This document shows, one piece after another, positions 50,171-59,061 of a DNA stretch of 64,000 nucleotides (positions are counted from its first letter, which is position 1; each line of letters starts with the position of its first letter). A program made the translations under genes and the position numbers. Below the pieces are notes generated by a model that ran no database searches, was not told where the DNA came from, and saw only the letters and a list, made by a program, of their open reading frames with translations. Source of the DNA: Bog-793 sp963785415 (GTDB lineage: Bacteria > Actinomycetota > Acidimicrobiia > Acidimicrobiales > Bog-793); NCBI GenBank assembly GCA_963785415.1, contig CAWAVB010000001.1:930001-994000 (forward strand). Direction: 5' to 3'.

Positions 50171-51063
50171 CGATCTCGGTCGGGTTGTTTGGGCGTTGTC
50201 CCCGACTCGTTCCCGACAATCGCTGCACCCCGTGCAGAAGGGTCGGGCGCTGGTGATACGACCTTCTGGGCTGCCGCCTTCATGAAACTCTCGACCCGCG
50301 CCGGGTCGACAGGGTTCCAGGTGTAGCCGTCCGTCTTGAGGTCAGAGCCGACGATGATGCCATCGGCGACCTCGAGGTAGGAGGCCACGTTCGTCGATTT
50401 CACACCTGTGTTGGCAATGACGGGAACCTCACCGTGGACGGCCTCGGCGATTTCTCGCAACACATCCATGTCGGGCTCCGCGCTGGCCATGGGGCCCGAG
50501 ACGAGAATCGCATCCGCAAGACTCGAAACGATGACAGAGCGGGCGATATCGCCGACACTGCGACTGCCGAGTCGGCTGGCGAACTCCGGCGTCACGTTCA
50601 TGAACATGCCGACGTGGTCCGCATTGAGCCGGCGCCGCTCGCGAAGAAGATCAGCAGCGTCGGTGTTCCACAAGCCCATGTCGGACTCATAGGTTCCGGT
50701 CATCACTTCGCGCACGAAGGAGGCGCCGGTGGCGGCAGCGACGGCGAGAGCCGCGCGCGGGTCCCACAAGAAGTCGACTCCGAAGGGACGGTCGGTGGGA
50801 GCGACCTGAGCCACGACGCGGGTCATTGTGGCCACCCCTTCATATCCGGCGCGGAACGAGTACGGCCGATCGCCCTCATTGCAGAACATGACAGCGTCGA
50901 ACCCGGCATCGAGGAGGATCCGCAGATCCGCCCGAACGTGCTCGATGTTTCCTTCCATGCCGGATCTCGCGTCATAAAGCGGCGTCCCGAGAGTCGGGAG
51001 CAGGTGCACCATCGCGATGAGTGGCTTGTGGTCAACAAACAGTTTTTGGATATCTTCCATCAC
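50167..51063 (-). CDS. BtpA/SgcQ-family TIM-barrel protein
   Basis: This 298-residue protein matches the BtpA/SgcQ family: IAMVHLLPTLGTPLYDAR at the N-terminus, DAVMFCNEGDRPYS, FGVDFLWDPRAALAVAAATGASFVREV, MNVTPEFASRLGSRS, and NTGVKSTNVASYLEVADGIIVGSDLK near the C-terminus. The fold is TIM-barrel-like. The role of the family is uncertain: BtpA stabilises photosystem I in cyanobacteria, and SgcQ sits in a sugar operon. The start is GTG 51063 or ATG 51060, overlapping the DeoR stop. It lies between a DeoR regulator and a 2-hydroxyacid dehydrogenase, so a small-molecule catabolic role is likely. Confidence 0.82.
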   Translation of the reverse strand: MMEDIQKLFVDHKPLIAMVHLLPTLGTPLYDARSGMEGNIEHVRADLRILLDAGFDAVMFCNEGDRPYSFRAGYEGVATMTRVVAQVAPTDRPFGVDFLWDPRAALAVAAATGASFVREVMTGTYESDMGLWNTDAADLLRERRRLNADHVGMFMNVTPEFASRLGSRSVGDIARSVIVSSLADAILVSGPMASAEPDMDVLREIAEAVHGEVPVIANTGVKSTNVASYLEVADGIIVGSDLKTDGYTWNPVDPARVESFMKAAAQKVVSPAPDPSARGAAIVGNESGTTPKQPDRDR

Positions 51064-51821
51064 GCCACCACTACCTCCACATGAGTCGATTCCAGCGCGG
51101 CCACCTGCTCCGGCTGTGCCCTGGCATCTGTGATCACGACATCCACCGAATCGAGAGGGCAGACTCGAGCGAATGTCACTACACCCAGCTTGGAACTGTC
51201 AGCGACGACGATGCAGCGCCTTACTGTCGCAAGGGCGGCCCTCTTGACGCGGGCATCATCGCTGTTGAACTCGGTGCAGCCGACTTCGGCTTCCACTCCG
51301 CCCACGCCCATGACGAGCGTGTCGAAACGCAGTCGCACAAAAGCATCTTCGGCAAGATCGCCGATGAGCGAGAGATCACCCTGCGTGACCGTGCCACCAG
51401 TGACCATCAAGCGGATGCCCTGTTCTTTGGCCAAGACGTTGGCGATGTGCAGGCTTGGGGTGATCACCGTGAGGTTTCGCCGCCCGCGAAGCGCTCGAGC
51501 CGCCTCGAGCGTCGTTGTTCCGACGTCAATGATGACAGTCTCCCGTTCACCGATCATCGAGGCCGCAGCCTGACCGATCCGCTCCTTGGCCTCCATCGCG
51601 CGCTTTTCTCGAACGGAATAGGGGGGAAGGTCGCCTCTTGACGTCAAGCTGATCGCGCCGCCGTGCACGCGTCGGAGCACGCCCTCCTGCTCTAGGACCT
51701 GCAAGTCGCGACGGATGGTCATAGGCGAAGCACCAGTCCGTTCGCTCAGCTCCACCACCGACAGTTCGCCCTTTTCCTGAAGCAGCTCCAGAGTCGTCTC
51801 GTAGCGCAGCTGACTGTTCAT
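51060..51821 (-). CDS. DeoR-family transcriptional regulator
   Basis: This 253-residue repressor has an N-terminal winged helix (LLQEKGELSVVELSERTGAS with MTIRRDLQVLEQEG) and the DeoR effector domain: VIIDVGTTTLEAARAL, MVTGGTVTQGDLSLIGDLAEDA, CTEFNSDDARVKRAAL, and VVADSSKLG. Such regulators usually sense a phosphorylated sugar or nucleoside intermediate. ATG 51821 was chosen. The gene is divergent from an aldo/keto reductase, and is the first gene of the operon with BtpA and the dehydrogenase. Confidence 0.9.
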   Translation of the reverse strand: MNSQLRYETTLELLQEKGELSVVELSERTGASPMTIRRDLQVLEQEGVLRRVHGGAISLTSRGDLPPYSVREKRAMEAKERIGQAAASMIGERETVIIDVGTTTLEAARALRGRRNLTVITPSLHIANVLAKEQGIRLMVTGGTVTQGDLSLIGDLAEDAFVRLRFDTLVMGVGGVEAEVGCTEFNSDDARVKRAALATVRRCIVVADSSKLGVVTFARVCPLDSVDVVITDARAQPEQVAALESTHVEVVVA

Positions 51822-52010
51822 CTCTGTGCGAGAATACAATTTTAGCTGTTGAAACGCAAGCCCAGAGAGACAATTTGTGCGTGTATCAGTCACATTGTGT
51901 GCTAACCTCGATCCTCGGAACTCCTTCTTCCGATAGTCGCGTTGAAGTTCAGCGGGGCGGGAAGCCGAAACGGAGCCGCCCCCCCACCAGGGGACAGGGA
52001 GGTCGAGCAC
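51822..52010. promoter_or_regulatory. Divergent promoter region with short palindromes (DeoR operator candidates)
   Basis: The region is AT-rich compared with the flanks. Two short palindromes, ACAATTTGT (51870-51878) and CACATTGTGTG (51891-51901), are spaced 12 bases apart, about two helical turns between centres. They may be DeoR sites controlling both directions. GGGAGG before 52011 serves the reductase. Confidence 0.45.
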
Positions 52011-53069
52011 ATGAAATATCGCCAGCTAGGCAACTCTGGACTGCGTGTCTCGAACGTCACGCTCGGCACGATGGGCTTCGGCGGGACCGGATGGGCAAGT
52101 CCAGTGGGTCACATAGACGTCGAGGGAGCTCGCAGGCAGATCAGCCTTGCCAGAGACGCCGGCGTCAACCTGATCGACACCGCCGACGCGTACTCGGATG
52201 GGTTGTCGGAGGAGATCTTGGGCCAGGCTCTCGGCAGCGATCGTGACCGGGTGCTCATCGCGACCAAGGTGCGGTTCCCGATGAGCGACGAGCCCAATGA
52301 CGCAGGGCTGTCGCGTCACCACATCATCTCTTCGGCCGAGGCGAGCCTGCGTCGGCTGGGCACCGATCACATCGACCTGTACCAGATGCACGGATGGGAC
52401 GGCCAGACCCCACTCGAAGAGACCCTGGGCGCGCTGGACCTCCTGGTCCGCTCGGGAAAGGTGCGCTATGTAGGCGCCTCGAACTTCTCCGCGTGGCACC
52501 TGATGAAGGCGTTGGCGGTGTCGGAGCGGGATGGTCTGCCGCGCTTTGTCAGCCAGCAGATCTACTACTCACTACAAGCGCGCGACGCCGAGGCCGAACT
52601 GGTGCCGGTGTCGATCGACCAGGGCCTGGGCATCCTGGTGTGGAGCCCGCTTGCCGGCGGCCTGCTCTCGGGCAAGTACCGCCGACAGGGAAACGAGGCC
52701 CCAGAGGGAAGCCGGCAATTGACCGGTGAGTGGGACGAACCGCCGATTTACGACCAGGAGAAGTTGTACGACACGATCGAGGCATTGGTCGAGATTGGCT
52801 CGGCGCGCGATGTGTCGGCGGCTCAGATCGCACTGGCCTACCTCATCGGCAAGCCGGCGGTCACCTCGGTGCTCATCGGTGCACGCACCGAGGAGCAGCT
52901 CACCGACAACCTGGCCTCGGCTGAGCTCACACTCACCGACGAAGAGGTGTCGCGGTTGGACGCGGTCAGCGCCGAGCCGCTGCGCTACCCCCACTGGCAT
53001 CAGGCCGCGAACATCGCTGATCGGCTCAGCCCGGCCGATCTCAGCCTGCTCGGCCCTTACATCGGTTGA
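52011..53069 (+). CDS. Aldo/keto reductase
   Basis: This 352-residue NADPH-dependent reductase has a TIM-barrel fold. It shows LGTMGFGGTGW, the catalytic tetrad D-Y-K-H in LIDTADAYSDG, ATKVRF and YQMHGWDG, then GASNFSAWHL and YSLQARDAEAELVP. The C-terminal cofactor-binding block is LIGARTEEQLTDNLA. ATG 52011 has GGGAGG upstream. It is divergent from the DeoR operon and shares its promoter region, so co-regulation is likely. The substrate is not known. Confidence 0.9.
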   Translation: MKYRQLGNSGLRVSNVTLGTMGFGGTGWASPVGHIDVEGARRQISLARDAGVNLIDTADAYSDGLSEEILGQALGSDRDRVLIATKVRFPMSDEPNDAGLSRHHIISSAEASLRRLGTDHIDLYQMHGWDGQTPLEETLGALDLLVRSGKVRYVGASNFSAWHLMKALAVSERDGLPRFVSQQIYYSLQARDAEAELVPVSIDQGLGILVWSPLAGGLLSGKYRRQGNEAPEGSRQLTGEWDEPPIYDQEKLYDTIEALVEIGSARDVSAAQIALAYLIGKPAVTSVLIGARTEEQLTDNLASAELTLTDEEVSRLDAVSAEPLRYPHWHQAANIADRLSPADLSLLGPYIG

Positions 53070-53160
53070 CGGCTAGTTCCTTCACCGGCCCGGCCGGGTC
53101 CTGTGGGACACCATCTAGACCCGTTTTCCGCGGCGAGCCTAAGGGATCCGCGCAACAGCT

Positions 53161-54358
53161 CAGCGAATCGACGACTGTGAGTTGACTCGACCGGGAAGTT
53201 TCCTTGGCACCGCGCCTAACGCTGAGCAACGTGAGCACGCGCGAAGGCTCCGACGAGAAGGGAGGACGATCCGCGAGATTGCAGCGGAGATCGGGTGCTC
53301 GCGTTCGATCGTGAAGTTCGTCGTGCGCGCTCTCGGCAAGCGGGAGTCCGGCCAGGTCGTGTGGCCGACGAGCCAGTCACGCCTGTCGCTCGCGGATCGT
53401 GAGCAGATCAGCCATGGGCTGTCGATCGGTGAGCCGCTCCGCGCTGTCGCCCGGCGGCTCGGCCGGGCGCCATCGACCATCTCTCGTAAGGTGAAGGCAA
53501 ATGGCGAACGTTCCCACTACCGAGCGGTGAGGGCGCACCATGGAGCGTATGCACGCGCTCGTCGTCCGAAGACCCCGAAGCTCCTCGCCGGCCCGTTCTG
53601 CGCGCAGGTCACCATGTGGCTCAAGCAGTGGTGGTCGCCCGAGGAGATCGCCCGACGTCTCCGGATCGAGTTCCCCGACGACGAGACGATGCACGTGAGC
53701 CACGAAACAATCTACCAGTCCCTCTTCGTCCAAGGCCGCGGTGAGCTGCGCAGAGAGCTCTACCGCTGCCTGCGAACGGGCAGGGCCGAGCGCCGCCCGC
53801 AGGGGCGGCTCGAGCGTCGCGGGCAGATCCCGAACATGGTGAGGATCTCCGAGCGTCCTGCCGAGGTCGCCGACCGCGCCGTTCCCGGCCACTTGGAGGG
53901 CGACCTCATCATCGGCAAGGACAACGGCTCCGCGGTCGGAACCCTCGTCGAGCGCACCACCTGCTTCGTGCTGCTGCTCCACCTCCCTGACGGTCGCGAG
54001 GCCGAAGAAGGTCAACGAGGCGATGCGAAAAGCGATTGCCACCCTCCCCGCAGAGCTGGTCCGCTCGATCACCTGGGACCAGGGAAAGGAGCCGTCTGCC
54101 CACGTCACGTTCACGGTCGCAACCGGTGTCCAGATGTACTTCTACGACCCGCACAGCCCGTGGCTGCGCGGGTCGAACGAGAACACGAACGGGCTACTCT
54201 GTCAGTACATGCCGAAGGGACTGATCTCTCCGTGCACAGCGCGGGGGACCTCGCCCGGTTTGCCGCGAGTCTCAACAACCGTCCACACGAGACGCTCGGA
54301 TTCCGGAAACCATCAGAGAAGCTCGCTGAGCTTGTTGCGACGACTGGTTGAGTCCGCA
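53161..54358 (+). mobile_element. Decayed IS30-family element, copy 1
   Basis: The ends resemble the IS30 copy at 57047-58280: inward GCGAATCGACGACTG at the left and GCGGACTCAACCAGTCG at the right, an imperfect terminal repeat. It contains one frameshifted transposase. A second, intact IS30-family copy lies in the same orientation 2.7 kb downstream. Confidence 0.7.
53182..54351 (+). pseudogene. IS30-family transposase with two compensating frameshifts
   Basis: The first 275 codons match IS30 transposases (REHARRLRREGRTIREIAAE for the HTH, RRLGRAPSTISRKVK, WSPEEIARRL, VSHETIYQSLFVQGRGELRREL, GHLEGDLIIGKDNGSAVGTLVER). At about 54010 the frame shifts, and the RSITWDQGKE to GSNENTNGLLCQY segment is read in another frame. 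A second shift near 54222 restores the first frame, where the last 35 codons (FAASLNNRPHETLGFRKPSEK) resume. The catalytic Asp and Glu of the middle part are therefore out of frame. Compared with the 385-residue intact relative at 57116-58273, this copy should be inactive. Confidence 0.85.
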
Positions 54359-54725
54359 CGCACCGTTTTGAGTGAGTTCAGCCCTTAGGTGGAAGTACAG
54401 AGGCGATCTCCAGCGCGTCGAGGATCGCTTATTGCACTGGACTGAGCGGGTCGGGAATCGCCTCGAGGCCAATCGTGGTTCGTGCGCGTTGAAAGCCAAG
54501 GCCGACAAAAGCTTTGAAGATATTCTCGACTGTTGGTCCGGCGGCCCGTTGTTCGGGAAGTAACCCGTTTATGGTGCGAGCGGGATCGCTCCCCTCTCGA
54601 ATTCACACAGCCGAAGGTCGGCTATGGACACCTGAACAGTTACGATTGTCGCTTCTGGGTCGTACCGGGAGGTTCGGTCGGACGGCGGCACCCGCTGGTT
54701 CGTGACGTGGCGTGAAGGAGCTCGC
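54352..54725. other. Non-coding spacer between IS30 remnant and cyclase gene
   Basis: These 370 bases hold no supportable gene. Short frames of about 60 codons lack similarity. The right end has AAGGAG just before the cyclase start. It probably includes decayed insertion-sequence DNA. Confidence 0.5.
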
Positions 54726-55718
54726 ATGGGGATGACGGTCGAAGGTGACGCCAAGCACAGTCACGACCTGCCCAGATACGAAGAGCTGCCGGCGGCCGAT
54801 CTGGGAGGACGAAGCGGGTGGAGGCTGTTCGGCCCCAACGACTCGGTCGGGCTCATGCACCTGCAGACTCCCGAACGCGTGCTCGCTGCCACGAAGTTGG
54901 TGAGACGCGGAGCCGTCTTCCCGCTCGACGCTGCACTCGACGCTGTGGATCCCGCGCTCGATGTCGATCGCGGCCTTCCCCGCCAGCGAGTCCTCTACAG
55001 GCCCGGGCCTGTGGAGGACTTCGACGACGTCTATGACAACTTCTACCCGCAAGCCTCCAGTCAGTGGGACTCGCTCGCTCACGTGGCGTACGCGCCCGGC
55101 ATCTTCTACAACGGAGCCTCCGCCGAGGACGTGCTCACGGGCGGCAGGAATACCATCGACCACTGGGCGAGACGGGGAATCGCCGGACGGGCGGTGCTGC
55201 TCGATCTCGAACGAACGCTCCGCACTAACGGAGGATCGTACGTTCCGGAGGGATCGACCGCTTTCTCGGTCGAGGATCTCGAGCGGGCCCGCCAACACGC
55301 CGGAGTGTCCTACTCGACGGGCTGCATCCTGTTGCTGCGGACCGGGTTTCTCGGTTGGTACGGCACCCAGCCGTACGCCGTCCGGCGGCGCACGGCCCAG
55401 CGGCTGAAGGCACCGGGTGTCGCGCACTCCGAGGACATGGCGCGCTACTTGTGGGACAACGGCATCATCGCCATCGCGGCCGATACCGTCGCTGTCGAGG
55501 TCTGGCCACCGGACTTCAGCGAGGAAGCGTTCCCCTTCGGCTTCCTCCACCGCATCCTCATCGGTCAACTCGGGATGGCCCTTGGGGAGCTGTGGTCGCT
55601 CGATGCGCTCGCGACGGACTGCGCCAACGATGGCGTGTATGAGTGCTTCTTGACCAGCGCCCCCCTGAACGCTCGGGGCGGCATCGGTTCTCCGCCGAAT
55701 GCTCTCGCCATCAAATAG
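54726..55718 (+). CDS. Cyclase-family hydrolase (kynurenine-formamidase-like)
   Basis: This 330-residue protein belongs to the metal-dependent cyclase family. Its core block SQWDSLAHVAYAPGIFYNG corresponds to the family's H-x-G-T-H-x-D metal-binding region in the large subgroup with Gln-Trp-Asp-Ser-Leu-x-His. Later HSEDMARYLWDNGI and EVWPPDFSEEAFPFGFLHR fit the same subgroup. Relatives hydrolyse amide or lactone bonds in aromatic catabolism, such as N-formylkynurenine. ATG 54726 follows AAGGAG. It lies between two IS30-type copies. It may belong with the upstream reductase and DeoR locus; this is inference. Confidence 0.78.
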   Translation: MGMTVEGDAKHSHDLPRYEELPAADLGGRSGWRLFGPNDSVGLMHLQTPERVLAATKLVRRGAVFPLDAALDAVDPALDVDRGLPRQRVLYRPGPVEDFDDVYDNFYPQASSQWDSLAHVAYAPGIFYNGASAEDVLTGGRNTIDHWARRGIAGRAVLLDLERTLRTNGGSYVPEGSTAFSVEDLERARQHAGVSYSTGCILLLRTGFLGWYGTQPYAVRRRTAQRLKAPGVAHSEDMARYLWDNGIIAIAADTVAVEVWPPDFSEEAFPFGFLHRILIGQLGMALGELWSLDALATDCANDGVYECFLTSAPLNARGGIGSPPNALAIK

Positions 55719-56042
55719 GGGTCTTCCGGCATAGACGTAGGTGACCACACCAGTTTGAACAGGAGTTTCTCGTTGCAGGGCAACGGTTATAAGCGATCGC
55801 TGACCGTCCACTGATCCGTACCCGTTTTGCGGCAGTGGTTCTCAAGCAGTGGAGGACTCACGACTGGCCATCCGCGTGACACCCACGGGTGGGAGCTATG
55901 ACCGAAAGTTGTGGATCACCCACCTGCTGTAGGAAGCGACGTACCTTCCTCGTTGATATCCAAAGTGAGATCACCGGCGTTCGCGCGCTGGTGAGGAGGG
56001 AACGTCAATGCTGACCATAGTGAACGTGAACCGCCCCGGGTT

Positions 56043-57046
56043 TCATGACTGCTCGCTTGTTTGGGAAACCGCCACGAGGGCGGGTGTTCTCTGACGGTAG
56101 TAGTCGGCCTCGAACTCCGCTGGGGTGATGTAGGTCGCGTCGTCGGTGATCTCCCCGTGGAGGCGGCGGTGGTTGAACCAGTCGACGTAGCCGAGGGTGG
56201 CGAACTCGACGTCGTCGAGGCCCCGCCACGGCCCTCTCGGGTAGATGAGCTCCCACTTGTAGAGGCCGTTGAAGCTCTCAGCCAGGGCGTTGTCGTAGCT
56301 GTCGCCGCGCGATCCGACCGAGGCGACGATGTCGTTCTCGGCGAGGCGCTCCGAATAGCGAATGGCGAGGTATTGCGATCCCCTGTCCGTGTGATGGATG
56401 AGGCCGGCGAGGTCGCCTCCGTCACGAGTCCGGTTCCAGATCGCCATCTCCAAGGCGTCGATGGCGAGCGAGGAACGGAGTGAGTTCGACAGCTGCCAAC
56501 CGACCACCAGACGGGAGAAGACGTCGACGATGAAGGCCGCGTAGACCCAGCCCGAGTGCGTCTTCACGTAGGTGAGGTCTGCCACCCAGAGCCGGTTCGG
56601 CGCTGGCGCCCGGAAGTTCCGCTCCACGAGGTCACTCGGCCGGCGCTGACGCTCGTCGGCGTGCGTCGTCACCTTGTAGACGCGACCCCGGCGCACGCCG
56701 GAAAGGCCGAGCTCCCGCATCAGGCGTTCGACCGTGCAGCGGGCGACACGGATGCCCTCCCGGTTGAGCTGGGCCCAGACCTTGTCGGCGCCGTAGACGT
56801 CGAGGTTCTGGGCATGGACGCGGGCGATCTCGCGCCGGAGCTCCCCGTCGCGCACGAAGCGTCGCGACGGTCGTCGTTTCTTCGCCACCCAGTAGGTGTT
56901 CGGGGCGACCTTGCAGCCGTGCTCTCTCAGCACCGCACAGATCGGCTCGACCCCGAAGCGGTCGCGGTGGGCGTCGATGTAGGCGACTATCTCAGCGATC
57001 GGCGGTCGAGCTCCGCCCCGAAGAAAGCCGCTGCAGACTTGAGGAT
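56043..57046 (-). CDS. IS3-family transposase OrfB (rve domain)
   Basis: The DDE integrase-core transposase is intact from about IDAHRDRFGVEPICAVLREHG onward. It has the HTH_21-like region, then VADLTYVKTHSGW (first Asp), LIHHTDRGSQY (second Asp) and ALAESFNGLYKWE (Glu), followed by VDWFNHRRLHGEI. It would normally be made by -1 frameshifting from OrfA. Its 5' part is cut off by the IS30 insertion at 57047, so transcription from the IS3 promoter is blocked and expression is doubtful. Confidence 0.9.
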
Positions 57047-58280
57047 CAGCGAAATCAACCGGTGAGCGCAACGGGTCCTGTGAGATGAGCGAAAGCCGAT
57101 CACAGGAGGACACCGGTGCAAGGACGACATGGCCATCTCAGCGCGGAACAGAAGCAGCTCGCGTTCCGCCTCCGGGCGCAGGGCTGGCGTCTCGTCGACA
57201 TCGCGAAGGAGATCGGCTGCACCGGGCCGATGGTCGGCATCATGGTGCGCACCGGTCGCCACACCGATGCGAAGCCGCTCGGGTGGGAGCCCCGGAGCGG
57301 CAATCTCACGATCGCCGAGCGCGAGCGGATTCTCCTCGGTGTCGGCCGGGGTGAGTCGCTCAGCGCGATCGCCCGCGAGCTCGGCCGGGTGCCGTCGACG
57401 ATCACCCGCGAGGTCCAGAACAATGGCGGTCGCGAGCACTACTCCGCCTGGCACGCCCACGAGCGCGCCCGAGACGAAGCCCGGCGACCGAAGCCCCACA
57501 AGCTCCGCCGGGGCAGGTTGTTGCGCGAGGTCACCCGCCGGCTCGAGCGGCTCTGGTCGCCCGACGAGATCGCGCGACGGCTCAAGGTCGAGTTCCCCGA
57601 CGACCCCGAGATGCGCGTGAGCCACGAGACCATCTATCGGTCGCTCTTCGTGCAGGGCCGCGGTGAGCTGCGCCGGGAGCTCGCCCGCTGCTTACGTTCG
57701 GGCCGCACGACCCGCAAGCCGCGCGGGCAGGCCGACGGCCGGGGCCGCATCCCGGGGATGGTGATGATCTCCGAGCGCCCCGCGGAGGTCGACGACCGTG
57801 CCGTGCCGGGACACTGGGAGGGCGACCTCGTGCTCGGCGAGGGCGGGCGCTCCGCGGTCGGGACGCTCGTCGAGCGGACGAGCCGCTTCCTCCTGCTCCT
57901 GCACCTTCGCGGCGAGCGCTCAGCAGTGACGGTCGAGGCAGCGATGCGAAAGGCGATGGAGGGCTTGCCCGCCGAGCTCCGCCGTTCGATCACCTGGGAC
58001 CAGGGCGCGGAGATGGCGAACCACGCAGACTTCACCGTCGCGACCGACATCCCGATCTACTTCTGTGATCCGCACGCGCCCTGGCAGCGTGGGAGCAACG
58101 AGAACACGAACGGCCTCTTGCGCCAGTACTTGCCGAAGGGGATGGACCTCTCGACCGTGAGCGTCGGGGAGCTCCGCGACATCCAGCGCAGTCTCAACGG
58201 GCGTCCGCGCAAGACGCTCAGCTATATGACACCATCGGAAAAGTTCACAGAGCTCGTTGCAGCGACCGGTTGAATCCGCC
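57047..58280 (+). mobile_element. Intact IS30-family element inserted in IS3 orfA
   Basis: The terminal repeats are imperfect: inward left CAGCGAAATCAACCGGTGAG, right GGCGGATTCAACCGGTCGCT, sharing GCG-A-TCAACCGGT and CAACG. They are flanked by a 2-bp AT duplication (57045-57046 and 58281-58282). Removing the element restores the IS3 orfA reading frame exactly, which defines both borders. Confidence 0.88.
57116..58273 (+). CDS. IS30-family transposase (intact)
   Basis: This 385-residue transposase has an N-terminal HTH (LRAQGWRLVDIAKEIGCTG), a second HTH region (GESLSAIARELGRVPSTITR) and the DDE domain: GHWEGDLVLGEGGRSAVGTL (first Asp), RRSITWDQGAEMANH (second Asp) and GSNENTNGLLRQYLPKG (Glu in NENTNG). 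It is full length with no stop or frameshift. The GTG start is near 57116. It has about 70 percent similarity by eye to the decayed copy at 53182-54351, so they are separate arrivals or an old duplication. Confidence 0.93.
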   Translation: MQGRHGHLSAEQKQLAFRLRAQGWRLVDIAKEIGCTGPMVGIMVRTGRHTDAKPLGWEPRSGNLTIAERERILLGVGRGESLSAIARELGRVPSTITREVQNNGGREHYSAWHAHERARDEARRPKPHKLRRGRLLREVTRRLERLWSPDEIARRLKVEFPDDPEMRVSHETIYRSLFVQGRGELRRELARCLRSGRTTRKPRGQADGRGRIPGMVMISERPAEVDDRAVPGHWEGDLVLGEGGRSAVGTLVERTSRFLLLLHLRGERSAVTVEAAMRKAMEGLPAELRRSITWDQGAEMANHADFTVATDIPIYFCDPHAPWQRGSNENTNGLLRQYLPKGMDLSTVSVGELRDIQRSLNGRPRKTLSYMTPSEKFTELVAATG

Positions 58281-58552
58281 ATCTCGTTCGCCCGCCGGAG
58301 CTCTTTGTTCTCACGCTGGAGCTCGCGGAGTTGCTGGCGCTCCTCGGTCGTGAGACCGGGTCGCTGCCCGGCGTCGGTCTCCGCCCGTCGCACCCAGATC
58401 CGCAGCGTCTCGTGGTTGACCCCGAGCTTGTCCGAGATCGACTCGATCGCCTTCCACTGCGACGGGTACTCGGCCTGGTGTTCGAAGACCATCCGAACCG
58501 CGCGGTCGCGCACCTCTTCCGGGTAGCGGCCATGTCGTCGTCGCTCTGCCAT
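58281..58552 (-). pseudogene. IS3-family transposase OrfA, split by IS30
   Basis: The first 90 codons remain here: ATG 58552, the HTH region (YPEEVRDRAVRMVFEHQAEY, LGVNHETLRIWVRRAE) and the leucine-zipper-like coiled coil TTEERQQLRELQRENKELRR, ending RRANE. The missing C-terminus, ILKSAAAFFGAELDRRSLR, is at 56987-57046 on the other side of the IS30. Joining both with one AT copy gives the normal sequence RRANEILKSAAAFF. Confidence 0.9.
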
Positions 58553-58611
58553 TGCTCCATCCTCTCAAGAGGTGGAGCAGTCACCAATCTCGGGGCGGTT
58601 CAGGAGGAGAC

Positions 58612-58818
58612 ATGGGCGTCAACGTTGTGCAGTTCAGCCACATCGGGGACCTGACAACGATCAACACCAAGGTTCGCGTGGACGATGGCAAATCCCAAAC
58701 CACAGCCGAAATGGACGTGCCCTTTGAATGGTCTGACTCCGTCGGCACAACGATCGCGAAGCTGATTGAACTTCTACAGACGAGTGTTGCCGCTTTCCTC
58801 AACAAATCGCTGGAGTGA
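58612..58818 (+). CDS. Small protein of unknown function inside the IS256 region
   Basis: This 68-residue protein starts at ATG 58612, with GGAGGAG just upstream and immediately after the IS3 end. It is acidic and has an amphipathic C-terminal helix (VGTTIAKLIELLQTSVAAFL). I do not recognise it. It lies between the IS3 end and the IS256 transposase body and may be a passenger or a chance frame. Its 3' end overlaps a minus-strand frame. Confidence 0.45.
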   Translation: MGVNVVQFSHIGDLTTINTKVRVDDGKSQTTAEMDVPFEWSDSVGTTIAKLIELLQTSVAAFLNKSLE

Positions 58819-59061
58819 ACCGCTAGAGACTTCTAAGTCTGAAACGACCTGGATACCTACACGACCAGTCATCCACGCGCCAACCCCAGCACGAAACGTC
58901 ACCGTCGAACCATCGACGCCATCGACAACTGCACCCGGTGGGATGCCACCGCCGGACAGCGACTGGCCGACAGTTATCGCAAGAGTGTCGGAGCAGTTCT
59001 TGATTTGGTACCCGCCCTCGGTGACCTCACCGTCGTGATGGGACGTACAGGAGACAAACAT
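58774..59061 (-). CDS. Possible small Gly-rich beta protein
   Basis: This is a 95-residue open frame. The segment ITVGQSLSGGGIPPGAVVDG resembles beta-repeat proteins of phage or surface origin, which contain G-x-x-V/L-S-G-x-G-I-P-x-G. It overlaps the plus-strand small gene by 45 bases, so at most one is likely to be real. It could be a fragment of a phage-like protein carried between insertion sequences. Confidence 0.3.
   Translation of the reverse strand: MFVSCTSHHDGEVTEGGYQIKNCSDTLAITVGQSLSGGGIPPGAVVDGVDGSTVTFRAGVGAWMTGRVGIQVVSDLEVSSGSLQRFVEESGNTRL

Larger units (their letters stand above)
56027..58602 (-). mobile_element. IS3-family element interrupted by IS30
   Basis: Terminal inverted repeats of about 28 bp: left TGAACCGCCCCGGGTTTCAT (56027-) and right (reverse strand from 58602) TGAACCGCCCCGAGATTGGT, continuing TGACTGCTC on both sides. 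OrfA and OrfB are on the minus strand. An IS30 of 1.23 kb splits orfA. Without it the element is about 1.34 kb, a normal IS3 size. No flanking target duplication is seen. Confidence 0.88.
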
